From DATECU01 sp035286745 (GTDB lineage Bacteria; Acidobacteriota; Vicinamibacteria; Fen-336), in assembly GCA_035286745.1 (NCBI GenBank), contig DATECU010000172.1, positions 1 to 23,210 on the forward strand: 23,210 nucleotides of DNA, given 5' to 3'. A program made the position numbers and the translations under genes. The stretch's first letter is position 1. Every line of letters starts with the position of its first letter. Below are positions 1 through 7,044 of the stretch, in pieces. Under the pieces are notes generated by a model that was not told where the DNA came from, did not search any database, and saw only the letters and a list, made by a program, of their open reading frames with translations.

Positions 1-1
1 T

Positions 2-178
2 CTCGTCCTCAGTTTGGGGGGGCTGGGCCTGCTGGTGGGAAGCGCTCTGTTCGGCCGCCAGGAGCGCGGCGCCGAGCCAGCCGCCGTGGAGGCGCCGGCC
101 ACCGGCCCGCGTTGGGGCGGTGTGATTCCCGGCCTGCTGCTGGTCAGCTTGGCGGCCGCGCGGTTTCTGGTGCGCTGA
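2..178 (+). CDS. C-terminal fragment of an unidentified membrane protein
   Basis: An open frame runs from the left edge to a TGA at 176-178 and encodes about 58 residues. Two hydrophobic segments are visible, one at the window edge (LVLSLGGLGLLVGSALFG) and one just before the stop (GVIPGLLLVSLAAARFLV). A charged, Ala/Pro-rich linker of about 25 residues separates them. The pattern suggests the last two transmembrane helices of an integral membrane protein. The family cannot be identified from this piece. It converges on pyrF, with the repeat-bearing spacer 179-466 between them. Confidence 0.55.
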   Translation, partial: LVLSLGGLGLLVGSALFGRQERGAEPAAVEAPATGPRWGGVIPGLLLVSLAAARFLVR

Positions 179-230
179 AGCCCCGCGCTGGCATCGAGAT
201 GCCGGTCCGCGCTCGGAAAGGCCCGGGGGC

Positions 231-351
231 AGCTGTCAGCACACAGCCGTCAGCGCTCAGCAACGGCAGCACCCACAGTGCGAACGGGTTCCCTCTCCAC
301 AGCCTCGGATGCCATCCGTCGCTGACCGCTGAGTGCTGATCGCTGATCGCC
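231..351. repeat. Inverted heptamer-repeat element, copy 1
   Basis: The left arm (231-261) is AGC followed by four 7-nt units ending in AGC, three of them in CAGC and mostly in TCAGC. The right arm (321-351) is four units GCTGACC, GCTGAGT, GCTGATC, GCTGATC and then GCC. The arms are approximate reverse complements separated by 59 nt, so a transcript could fold into a long imperfect hairpin. A second element with the same 31-nt arms lies at 14794-14958. The stretch 179-466 contains no convincing gene. What it does is unknown; it resembles the heptameric short tandem repeats reported from cyanobacterial intergenic DNA in style, not in sequence. Confidence 0.75.
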
Positions 352-387
352 AGGTTCCGATCGCTGTCCCCAGCACTTCGCCTTACG

Positions 388-414
388 TTCTTGGTGTCCT
401 TTGTGTCTTTGTGG
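388..414. repeat. Three AT-richer nonamer units in the pyrF downstream spacer
   Basis: Three consecutive 9-nt units TTCTTGGTG, TCCTTTGTG and TCTTTGTGG are strikingly AT-richer than the surrounding DNA. They are followed by ATCCGTTCGT (418-427), which recurs at 14962-14971 next to the second heptamer element. From memory, similar ‘TTTGTGTCCTTTGTGGTGAA’-like strings are scattered in intergenic DNA of many environmental bacteria. That recollection could not be checked here. Confidence 0.55.
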
Positions 415-466
415 TGAATCCGTTCGTTGCGGCCGGCGCTCCGTGCCTCTTGGGGTGCATCCGTCG

Positions 467-1159
467 CTAGGTCCCCATCTCTGCGACGATGGCCTCGGCG
501 GCGGCGGCGGGATCGGGCGCTTCGAGGATGGGCCGGCCCACCACCAGGTAGTCGGCGCCGCCGGCCAGGGCGGCGCGAGGCGTGGCCGCCCGGGCCTGGT
601 CGCCCCGGGCCGAGCCGGCAGGCCGAATCCCCGGAGTCACGATCACGAAGTCCCTCCCGCAGGCCTCGCGGATCAGCGCGACCTCATGGGGTGAAGCCAC
701 CACGCCGTCGACTCCGGCCGCCTGGGCCAGCAAAGCCAGCCGCCGCACGGACGCCGGCAGGGTGCCGGCGATGCCCAGCTCGCCTAGCGAATCTTCGCCA
801 TGGCTTGTGAGGACGGTGATGGCCAAGAGGCGGGTGGCCATGGCGGGCAGGGCCCCCACCGCCGCCTCCAGCATGGCCCTGCCGCCCAGGGCGTGGACGT
901 CGAGCAGCGATACCCCCAAGCGAGCGGCGGCGGCCACCGCGCTCCCGACGGTGTTGGGGATGTCGTGGTACTTGAGGTCCAGGAAGACCTTCTGCCCGCC
1001 GTCCACCACCTCCTGCACGAAGTCGGGACCGGCGGCGGTGAAGAGCTGGCTGCCCACCTTGAACATGCCCACCCGGCCCCGGAGCCGCTTCACCAGCTCG
1101 CCGGCCTCGCCTGCAGAGGGCACGTCTAACGCCACGATCAGACGCTCGCGTGGGTTCAT
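467..1159 (-). CDS. pyrF: Orotidine-5'-phosphate decarboxylase
   Basis: The product catalyses the last step of de novo UMP synthesis, decarboxylating OMP to UMP in the cytoplasm. The 230-residue protein has the family's usual length. It carries the catalytic D-x-K-x-x-D signature (D61, K63, D66 in FLDLKYHDIPNT), the N-terminal substrate Asp (D12 in ALDV) and K34. The C-terminal phosphate-binding region VTPGIRP...GADYLVVGRPI is also present. The ATG at 1159-1157 overlaps the pyrD stop as ATGA, so I chose it over an upstream extension of the frame that would run through pyrD. It is the last gene of the pyrK-pyrD-pyrF set, which implies translational coupling. Confidence 0.96.
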   Translation of the reverse strand: MNPRERLIVALDVPSAGEAGELVKRLRGRVGMFKVGSQLFTAAGPDFVQEVVDGGQKVFLDLKYHDIPNTVGSAVAAAARLGVSLLDVHALGGRAMLEAAVGALPAMATRLLAITVLTSHGEDSLGELGIAGTLPASVRRLALLAQAAGVDGVVASPHEVALIREACGRDFVIVTPGIRPAGSARGDQARAATPRAALAGGADYLVVGRPILEAPDPAAAAEAIVAEMGT

Positions 1160-2097
1160 GGCGGCTGCTGTCTCCCGGGGAGCCCCGGGTATTCGAGGCT
1201 GCCCACAACCTGGTTGATGTCGGTGAAACGGTGGCGGTGGAGGTAGTCCTCCAGGCCGGCCAGGATCTTGCCGTGGACGCCGGGATCGGCGAAGTTGGCG
1301 GTGCCCACCTGGAAAGCCCGGCAGCCGACGATCAGGAACTCCAGCGCGTCTTCGGCGCTGGCGATGCCGCCGATGCCGATCACCGGGATCTTGACCGCGC
1401 GGGCCGCCTGCCAGGCCAGGCGCACCGCCAGCGGGCGGATGGCGGGGCCGGACAGACCGCCGGTGCCGAAGGCCAGCTTGGGCCGGCGTCGCTCCACGTC
1501 CACCGAGAGCGCGAGCACGGTGTTGACGCAAGAGAGGGCATCGGCACCTGCCTCTTCGCAGGCGCGGGCGAAAACCGTGATGTCGGTAACGTTAGGCGAG
1601 AGCTTGGGAATGACCGGCAGCCGGGTCGCCTCCCTGACCGCTCGCACCACCTGGTGAGTCATGCCGGGGTCGCTGCCGAAGGCCAGACCGCCCTTCTTGA
1701 CGTTGGGGCAGGAGATGTTGATCTCCAGGCCGGCCACGCCGGGGACGGCGCCGAGCACCCGGGCCACCTCGGCGTACTCGTCCACGCTGTCGCCGCAGAC
1801 GTTCACCAGGATCGCGGTGTCGTGAGCGGACAGTCGTGGCAGCAGCTCGCGGACGAAGGCGTGAACTCCCACCCCCTGCAAGCCGATGGCGTTGAGCAGC
1901 CCGGAGGGTGTCTCCACGATGCGGGGCACCTCGTTGCCGCCGCGCGGCGTCAGGTACAACCCCTTGGTGACGATGCCTCCGAGGCTGGCCAGATCGACGA
2001 AAGCCGCGGACTCGACGCCGTAGCCGAAGGTCCCGGACGCGACCAGCAGGGGGTTCTTGAGCCTGAGGCCGGCCCCGATCTCGACCCCGAGGTTCAT
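1156..2097 (-). CDS. pyrD: Dihydroorotate dehydrogenase, class 1B catalytic subunit
   Basis: This is the FMN-containing subunit that oxidises dihydroorotate to orotate. The 313-residue product begins MNLGVEIGAGLRLKNP. It has the class 1 active-site Cys, C130 in NISCPNVKKGG, where class 2 enzymes have Ser. PKLSPNVTDI follows, and the C-terminal FMN phosphate site is GIGGIASAEDALEFL...FQVGTANF. The adjacent iron-sulfur subunit gene identifies it as the NAD-linked class 1B heterotetramer rather than the fumarate-dependent 1A type. The ATG at 2097-2095 overlaps the pyrK stop (ATGA) and its own stop overlaps pyrF. The start is supported by that coupling and by the family N-terminus. Confidence 0.96.
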   Translation of the reverse strand: MNLGVEIGAGLRLKNPLLVASGTFGYGVESAAFVDLASLGGIVTKGLYLTPRGGNEVPRIVETPSGLLNAIGLQGVGVHAFVRELLPRLSAHDTAILVNVCGDSVDEYAEVARVLGAVPGVAGLEINISCPNVKKGGLAFGSDPGMTHQVVRAVREATRLPVIPKLSPNVTDITVFARACEEAGADALSCVNTVLALSVDVERRRPKLAFGTGGLSGPAIRPLAVRLAWQAARAVKIPVIGIGGIASAEDALEFLIVGCRAFQVGTANFADPGVHGKILAGLEDYLHRHRFTDINQVVGSLEYPGLPGRQQPP

Positions 2098-2894
2098 GGC
2101 CGGGCCTCCCACACCACCTCCCGGGAATCGAAGACCGGGCCCTCGGTGCAGGCGCAGCGCCACGCCGGGCTCGCCTCGCCGGGGCGCTGGATGCGCACGA
2201 CGCAGCCGAGACAAGTGCCCATGCCGCAACCCATCCAGGGGTCGAGGCTGACCTGAGCCGGGCAACCCCGCTCCTGAGCCAGGCGTGCCACCGCCCGCAA
2301 CATGGGGTGCGGTCCGCAGGCGTAGAAGGCCGCCGGCCGGTGCGTCTCTTCGAGATAGGCTTCGACCGCGCCGGTCACCAGGCCCTTCGCGCCCAGGCTC
2401 CCGTCGTCGGTGGCGGGTGTCAAGGGAACGCCCAACGCGTCAAACGGCTCACCGAGAACCAGGTCGGCGGCGGTGCGGCCGCCGTAAAACACACGAGGCT
2501 TTTGGCCCTGGGCCCGCAACTCCTCGCTGAACAGGTGAAAGGGGGCGATGCCAAAGCCGCCGGCGATCAGCAGCGGCTCGCGTCCCGCGGGCGGTGGGCT
2601 GAAGGGCCGGCCTAAAGGGCCGAGACAGGCCGCCATCTCACCTACCGTGAGCTGGGCCAGGGCCCGGCTGCCGGGGCCCACGGTCTTCAGGAATACCGAG
2701 AAGGTCCCGGCCTCGCGATCCACGGTCATGATCGAGAAGGGCCGCCGGAGCAACGGTGCCAGCGCGGCCTCGGCCTTGAGCATGACGAACTGCCCGGCGC
2801 GCGCCTCGGCGGCCACCGGGGGATGGCGAAACTCCAGCACCGCGTAGGGCCCGGGCAGGTCCTTGCGCGCCACCAGGGGCGCCGCCAGGTTCAT
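2094..2894 (-). CDS. pyrK: Dihydroorotate dehydrogenase electron-transfer subunit
   Basis: This FAD/[2Fe-2S] subunit passes electrons from PyrD to NAD+. In the 266-residue product the FAD-binding motif is RRPFSIM (about 50-56) and the NAD-binding glycine motif is AGGFGIAP (111-118). The C-terminal cluster ligands are C223, C228, C231 and C247 (GCGMGTCLGC ... RCAC), the C-x4-C-x2-C-x15-C pattern of the family. I chose the ATG at 2894 because it gives the normal N-terminus and lies 13 nt downstream of a TATCAT box. A longer frame reaching 2963 would overlap the divergent gene at 2954. It heads the pyrKDF cluster. Confidence 0.95.
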   Translation of the reverse strand: MNLAAPLVARKDLPGPYAVLEFRHPPVAAEARAGQFVMLKAEAALAPLLRRPFSIMTVDREAGTFSVFLKTVGPGSRALAQLTVGEMAACLGPLGRPFSPPPAGREPLLIAGGFGIAPFHLFSEELRAQGQKPRVFYGGRTAADLVLGEPFDALGVPLTPATDDGSLGAKGLVTGAVEAYLEETHRPAAFYACGPHPMLRAVARLAQERGCPAQVSLDPWMGCGMGTCLGCVVRIQRPGEASPAWRCACTEGPVFDSREVVWEARP

Positions 2895-2907
2895 CGGCAC
2901 GCAGCGG

Positions 2908-2940
2908 ATGATAAGCGATTCGCGGCGGTCTCCGTATAAT
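2908..2940. promoter_or_regulatory. Divergent -10 boxes for pyrKDF and the phosphodiesterase-like gene
   Basis: On the minus strand TATCAT (2913 to 2908) precedes the pyrK ATG by 13 nt. On the plus strand the consensus TATAAT (2935-2940) precedes the ATG at 2954 by 13 nt. No clear TTGACA-like -35 was found for either. The predicted leaders are only a few nucleotides long. The two promoters sit back to back about 20 nt apart, so a regulator bound between them could affect both. This is inferred from sequence only. Confidence 0.5.
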
Positions 2941-2953
2941 CGCAGGTCACGCC

Positions 2954-4807
2954 ATGATCTCACGCACCCTGGCGAGCGCGGCCCTGGCCGGCCTCCTGTT
3001 CGCCCTCGACTTCGTCGTCCTGGTCCTCTTTCTGAACCCCGATTTCTCCCTCGGCCGCGACGGGCTTCCCGTGCTCACCCGGCTGCTGCTGCCCTACTGG
3101 GCCATCGGCTTTCTCGGCCTGGCGGTCGCCGCCCTGCTCGCCCTCCTGGGCCGCCCGAGTCGCCGGCCGCGGTCCATCGTGGAGGGGCTACCGTTCTTCG
3201 CCAGCCTGAGCTTCCTGTCCCTGGTCGCCTCGGCGGCTCTCTTCTGGTTCAACCTCTGGAGTTACCGCTTCTCGGTCCCCCACGAGTTCCTGCGCGCGCT
3301 GGCTCTGTCCAGCGTCACGGTGTCGGTGGCTCCCTTGCTGCTGCTGGCGGTGGGCGTCGATGCGCTCTTGTTCCCCCGCCGGACCCGTGGCCCCGGATCC
3401 GCCATCGCCGTCTTGGCGGTGGCCTCGGCGGTGGTGGTGCCCTTGGCGCTCCGGCCGGTTCCCCTCCCGCCGCCTCCGGCGGTGCCGGTGGCCCTGGAGC
3501 CGATCCTGCCCCTCCGCCGCATAACGTTACTGGGCGTCGATGGCCTGGGCCCCAAGCAGATCCGCGAGCTGATCGCCCGCGGTCACGCTCCCGAGCTGGC
3601 GCAGATGTTCCGTCACGGGGGCTTCGGGCCTCTGGCCACCTTGCGGCCCACCGAGGGCCCGCCGCTATGGACCACCGTCTTCACCGGCCAGCTCCCGCGG
3701 GAACACGGCGTCAAGAGCTTCGCCCGCTACCGCCTGGGGGCGAGCGGCACCGTCTTCGACGTGCTTCCGAAAGGGGCGCTGATCGGCCTTCTGGAGAAGG
3801 CGGGCGTTGTGTCCACCACCCCGGTCACCTCGGGGGACCGCAAGCGCCGGGCCCTGTGGAACGCCCTCAACGCGTTTGGTGTCGACGCCGGCGTGGTCCG
3901 CTTCTGGGGCACCTACCCACCGGAACCGCTCGGCGGCTTCATGCTCTCCCACTTCTTTCACCTGCTGGCGACCGACCCGGCGCGGGCCGCCAGCACCCTG
4001 CATCCCCCCGACCTGCTGCCCGAGGTGCGGGCCAAGCTGGTGCGGCCCGCCGACCTGGATCGCGCCCGCCTCTCCGAGTTCGCCGATCTCTCGGTGGAAG
4101 TGGCCAAGGACACGGCCCCGGTGGAGCGCGACCTGCTGGAGCGAGCCCTGGCGCCCGATCTCACCTACCACCGAGCCGGGGCGGTGCTGCGCGCCGCCTA
4201 CGATCCACCCTTCTTCGCCGCCTCCTATTACGGCCTGGACGTGCTGGGACACAGCTTCACCCGCTATGCGAAGCCGGACCAGTTCGGAGACGTGCGGCCG
4301 GAGGAGGTGCGCCGGTACGGGGCGCTACTCGACCGCTATGCGGCGTTCCTGAGCCGTCTGCTGGGGGAGGCTGCGCGCGGGGCCAACCCGCAGAAGGGGA
4401 GCGGGCAGCCCCGGCCGGGCGAGATCCTGATCCTGGTCTCCACCTACGGGATGGAACCGATCCCGCTGAGGCGGCGCATCCTGGAGGCGCTTTTGGGCGA
4501 CCCCACGCTGAGCGGGACCCACTCCGGGGCGCCCGACGGCTTCATCCTTGCGGTAGGCGACGGCATCAAGGCAGGCGCGGTGGCAAGCGGCGCCTCCCTC
4601 CTCGACGTGGCCCCCACCGTGCTCTACCTGATGGGCCTGCCGGTGGCTCGGGACATGGAGGGGCGGGTGCTCATCGAGCTGGTGGACGAGGACTTCACCC
4701 GCGCCAACCCGCTCACCTTCATTCGGAGCTACGAGAGCCTGGCGGTGGCACAGCCGCCGGCGCGGCCCCTGCCGGACCTGCCGCCGCTGCCGGACGAGGA
4801 GCCCTGA
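2954..4807 (+). CDS. Membrane-anchored alkaline-phosphatase-superfamily protein, possibly a pseudoenzyme
   Basis: The 617-residue product has about five predicted N-terminal TM helices (roughly 8-28, 43-65, 77-100, 113-136, 143-160). A type I phosphodiesterase/nucleotide pyrophosphatase-like domain follows. Retained landmarks are the first metal Asp (D196, LLGVDGLG), the GPPLWTTVFTG segment, D429-x-x-G-H433 (LDVLGHSF) and the late His (H523, GTHSGAPDG). Two essential features look absent. The nucleophile position, normally Ser/Thr before PP.W, is G235. The metal-binding Asp-His of the usual SDHG motif is T497-Y498 (VSTYGM). The fold assignment is firm, but catalysis is doubtful. The C-terminal Pro/Ala-rich tail overlaps the convergent SGNH gene by 89 nt. 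A periplasmic or extracytoplasmic domain is inferred from the helices. Confidence 0.8.
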   Translation: MISRTLASAALAGLLFALDFVVLVLFLNPDFSLGRDGLPVLTRLLLPYWAIGFLGLAVAALLALLGRPSRRPRSIVEGLPFFASLSFLSLVASAALFWFNLWSYRFSVPHEFLRALALSSVTVSVAPLLLLAVGVDALLFPRRTRGPGSAIAVLAVASAVVVPLALRPVPLPPPPAVPVALEPILPLRRITLLGVDGLGPKQIRELIARGHAPELAQMFRHGGFGPLATLRPTEGPPLWTTVFTGQLPREHGVKSFARYRLGASGTVFDVLPKGALIGLLEKAGVVSTTPVTSGDRKRRALWNALNAFGVDAGVVRFWGTYPPEPLGGFMLSHFFHLLATDPARAASTLHPPDLLPEVRAKLVRPADLDRARLSEFADLSVEVAKDTAPVERDLLERALAPDLTYHRAGAVLRAAYDPPFFAASYYGLDVLGHSFTRYAKPDQFGDVRPEEVRRYGALLDRYAAFLSRLLGEAARGANPQKGSGQPRPGEILILVSTYGMEPIPLRRRILEALLGDPTLSGTHSGAPDGFILAVGDGIKAGAVASGASLLDVAPTVLYLMGLPVARDMEGRVLIELVDEDFTRANPLTFIRSYESLAVAQPPARPLPDLPPLPDEEP

Positions 4808-5942
4808 GCTTCTCGGGATAGCGGCGGGCCAACCAGGGCGCCAGCTCGGCTTGCGTCAGGCGCGCCACCTCCTCGGCTCCTTGGTTCGTGAAGTGGAGGT
4901 AGTCGTAAAAGAAGCTGGAGCGTTTGGCCATCACCCGGGCCAGGTCGACCACCAGCACCTGCTGCTCCCGACCCAGATCGCGGGTCACCTGGTTGTAGAG
5001 CTCGAGCTGCTCCCAGGCCATGCGGCCGTTCATGCCCCGCGGCTGGTCCACCTCCATGGTCCCCAGATCGACGCCGGTCAGGGGGTCGACGGCGGGGCCA
5101 TAGAGCGCGGGCTGGGTGAGGAGCACGGGCTCGATGCCGGCGCTGCGGCAAAGGCGCAAAAGCTCGGCCAGGCGTTCGCGGTAGGCGGGTGCCCGGTCGG
5201 CCAGGCCGGCCAGGGCCTCGGCGCGCCGGGCCCTGCCCGAGAACAGCGTGGGGGTGGCGCGCAGGTCCACCTCCCGGTAGCCAAGGCTCAGCCGCTCCGC
5301 TTGCGCCCTCCGCTCCAGGTTGAGCAGGGTGGAGACCAGCATGCTCCGGCGGGCCAGCCGGTTGGCGAGGGTGTCCGCCCGCGGGTCGCTCAAGGCGTTG
5401 TCCTGCTGCTTGAGCAGGGCACGGCCCACGTCGTTGGCGCCGACCAGGAACAGCACCACCTTGGGACGCAGCTTGAGCACGAACTGCCTCATCAGGACCA
5501 GGTGGCCGAAGCTGGAGTGGCCGTCGAGGCCGGCGTTGTTGATCCAGGAGCGGTCGAAATCGACGGCCAGCAAGCGGCCCAGGACCAGCGGCCAGTCCTT
5601 GCCGTCGGAAAGGTACCAGCACTCGGTGGTGCTGCCGCCCACCGCCAGCAGGGTGAGGCGCGAATCGAAATCGCGAGGCGGGTCCTGGCCCCGGAAGCCC
5701 AGCGCGTTCTTGGTGAACACGATCTCGGGATCGAGGCGGGGGTTGGCGTGGTTGACCAGGACGTGACGGAAGTTGGTCTTGAGAACGATCCGGTCCCCGC
5801 GCAGGCGCTGGCCCAGAGGGTCGTGGATCCGGAGCGCGACCTCTCCGGCCAGCAGAGCGGCCGCGCAGCCGAAAAGGAAGAGAAGGACGGTGCCCAGGCG
5901 GGAGGCGGCGGCGGAGCGGGCGAGGGGCCTGGGCGTCTTCAA
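4719..5942 (-). CDS. Membrane-anchored SGNH/GDSL-type hydrolase
   Basis: The product is about 407 residues with one N-terminal hydrophobic helix (approx. 17-34, GTVLLFLFGCAAALLAG). An SGNH esterase/acyltransferase fold follows. Block I is VGGSTTE (nucleophile S104), block II is NNAGLDG (about 135-141), block III is VGANDVG (N170), and the catalytic dyad Asp/His is D347-x-x-H350 in DYLHFTNQG. The in-frame start is uncertain. TTG at 5942 gives a clean anchor, while the open frame extends further through csaA's antisense strand. The last 29 residues are low-complexity Ala/Pro and are encoded antisense to the 3' end of the phosphodiesterase-like gene. It likely deacylates or acylates an envelope glycan or lipid; the substrate is unknown. 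Confidence 0.8.
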   Translation of the reverse strand: MKTPRPLARSAAASRLGTVLLFLFGCAAALLAGEVALRIHDPLGQRLRGDRIVLKTNFRHVLVNHANPRLDPEIVFTKNALGFRGQDPPRDFDSRLTLLAVGGSTTECWYLSDGKDWPLVLGRLLAVDFDRSWINNAGLDGHSSFGHLVLMRQFVLKLRPKVVLFLVGANDVGRALLKQQDNALSDPRADTLANRLARRSMLVSTLLNLERRAQAERLSLGYREVDLRATPTLFSGRARRAEALAGLADRAPAYRERLAELLRLCRSAGIEPVLLTQPALYGPAVDPLTGVDLGTMEVDQPRGMNGRMAWEQLELYNQVTRDLGREQQVLVVDLARVMAKRSSFFYDYLHFTNQGAEEVARLTQAELAPWLARRYPEKLRAPRPAAAAGPAGAAPAAVPPPGSRSSE

Positions 5943-5987
5943 GACCGCGCTAGTTTCGTCTTGAGAGCCGGGTCCAGGCAACTCGAC

Positions 5988-6017
5988 TTGTCCTGGCTGC
6001 CCGGCTCGGGCTAACAT
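5988..6017 (+). promoter_or_regulatory. Putative promoter of csaA-pyrRBC
   Basis: TTGTCC (5988-5993) and TAACAT (6012-6017) are separated by 18 nt, a fair sigma-70-type pair. The -10 box ends 9 nt before the TTG start at 6027, so the transcript would be almost leaderless. There is therefore no room here for the attenuator leader that PyrR controls in Bacillus. Confidence 0.45.
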
Positions 6018-6026
6018 CCGGACGTT

Positions 6027-6356
6027 TTGGCCACGTTCGACGGCTTCCTCGACCTCGACATCCGGGTCGGCACCGTTCTTTCCGCCCGCCGGCTTCGGGG
6101 CGCTCGCCAGCCGGCCTACGCCCTGGAGATCGATTTCGGCCCCCTGGGCAAGAAGACCTCGAGCGCGAAGATCGCGGACCTCTACGAGGCGGGCGAGATG
6201 GTGGGGCTTCAGGTGGTGGCGGTCGTGAACTTCCCCGCCAAGCGGGTGGCAGGGTTCGACTCCGAGGTCCTGGTGCTGGCTGTACCAAACGGCAAGGGAG
6301 AGAACGTGCTGCTGATGCCCGAGCGCCCGGTGCCCGACGGGGGAAAGGTGAGCTGA
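6027..6356 (+). CDS. csaA: CsaA-type tRNA-binding domain protein
   Basis: The 109-residue product consists of a single EMAP/tRNA-binding OB fold and closely matches the CsaA family in length and motifs. These are FLDLDIRVGTV at the N-terminus, PAYALEIDFGPLG, KTSSAKIADLYE, GLQVVAVVNFPAKRVAGF, SEVLVLAVP and the ending RPVPDGGKVS. CsaA proteins are dimers that bind tRNA and have been described as export-related chaperones. The cellular role is not settled. The start is TTG at 6027 (M-ATF, as in homologues), just downstream of a TAACAT box. The stop lies 4 nt before pyrR, so it forms the head of the pyrRBC transcription unit. Confidence 0.9.
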   Translation: MATFDGFLDLDIRVGTVLSARRLRGARQPAYALEIDFGPLGKKTSSAKIADLYEAGEMVGLQVVAVVNFPAKRVAGFDSEVLVLAVPNGKGENVLLMPERPVPDGGKVS

Positions 6357-6360
6357 CGCG

Positions 6361-7044
6361 ATGACAGCCCGCATGCCCGCAGGCTTCAGGGAGCGCCAGG
6401 AGCTGATGGACCAGCCCCGACTCTCCCGCACGCTGGCCCGCATGGCCCACGAGATCCTGGAGCGAGAGCCGGAGGTGACGAAGATGGTGCTGGTGGGGGT
6501 CCGCACTCGCGGCGTCCCGCTCGCCCGCCGCCTGGCGGCGCTTCTCGCCGAGACCGCAGGCGGGATGCCGGCGGTGGGCGCCCTCGACATCACCCTCTAC
6601 CGCGACGACCTCACGACCGTGGGCCCGCAGCCGGTGATGAAGGGGACCGACATCCCCTGTTCCATCGACGGGCGCACGGTGGTGCTGGTGGACGACGTGC
6701 TCTTCACCGGCCGCACGGTGCGGGCCGCCCTCGACGAACTGATCGACTTCGGCCGGCCGGCCCGGATCAAGCTGGCGGTGCTGGTGGATCGCGGACACCG
6801 CGAGCTGCCCATCCGCGCCGACTTCGTGGGCCGCACCCTCACCACCACCCGCGACGAGATCGTGCAGGTGCAGCTCTCCGAGGAAGACGGGGCGGATCGA
6901 GTGCTGCTGCTGGAGCGGACTCCCGAGCCCAGGCCGGCGCGGCCCCGACGCGCCCAACGCAAGCGGCCGGCCAAGGGAGTTTCCAAGGGAAGCGTGAAGG
7001 CAACGCGCAAGACGCCGGGCAAGACGCGCCGAGGGGGCCGATGA
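6361..7044 (+). CDS. pyrR: PyrR bifunctional pyrimidine regulator/uracil phosphoribosyltransferase, with basic tail
   Basis: PyrR senses UMP/PRPP and in Gram-positive bacteria binds pyr mRNA; many homologues have UPRTase activity. Residues 17-186 match the family. Landmarks are VLVGVRTRGVPLARRL, DITLYRDDL, the PRPP-binding loop VVLVDDVLFTGRT (107-119) and LVDRGHRELPIRADFVG. Residues 187-227 are an unusual tail with 16 Lys/Arg in 41 positions and one Glu, resembling histone-H1-like or nucleic-acid-binding extensions. It starts 4 nt after csaA and its stop overlaps the pyrB ATG (ATGA). The ATG at 6373 is an alternative start. Confidence 0.94.
   Translation: MTARMPAGFRERQELMDQPRLSRTLARMAHEILEREPEVTKMVLVGVRTRGVPLARRLAALLAETAGGMPAVGALDITLYRDDLTTVGPQPVMKGTDIPCSIDGRTVVLVDDVLFTGRTVRAALDELIDFGRPARIKLAVLVDRGHRELPIRADFVGRTLTTTRDEIVQVQLSEEDGADRVLLLERTPEPRPARPRRAQRKRPAKGVSKGSVKATRKTPGKTRRGGR

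Noticed and set aside
186..211. Possible terminator hairpin after the left-edge membrane-protein fragment (GGCAT...ATGCC)
   Set aside because: The stem is only 5 bp with no T-tract, so it is too weak to report.
1150..2256. A long plus-strand open frame antisense to pyrF and pyrD
   Set aside because: The minus strand encodes complete pyrF and pyrD with all catalytic motifs; the plus-strand frame has no recognisable domain and is a typical high-GC antisense shadow.
4851..6014. A plus-strand frame antisense to the SGNH hydrolase
   Set aside because: The minus strand shows the SGNH blocks and N-terminal membrane helix; the plus-strand product has none.
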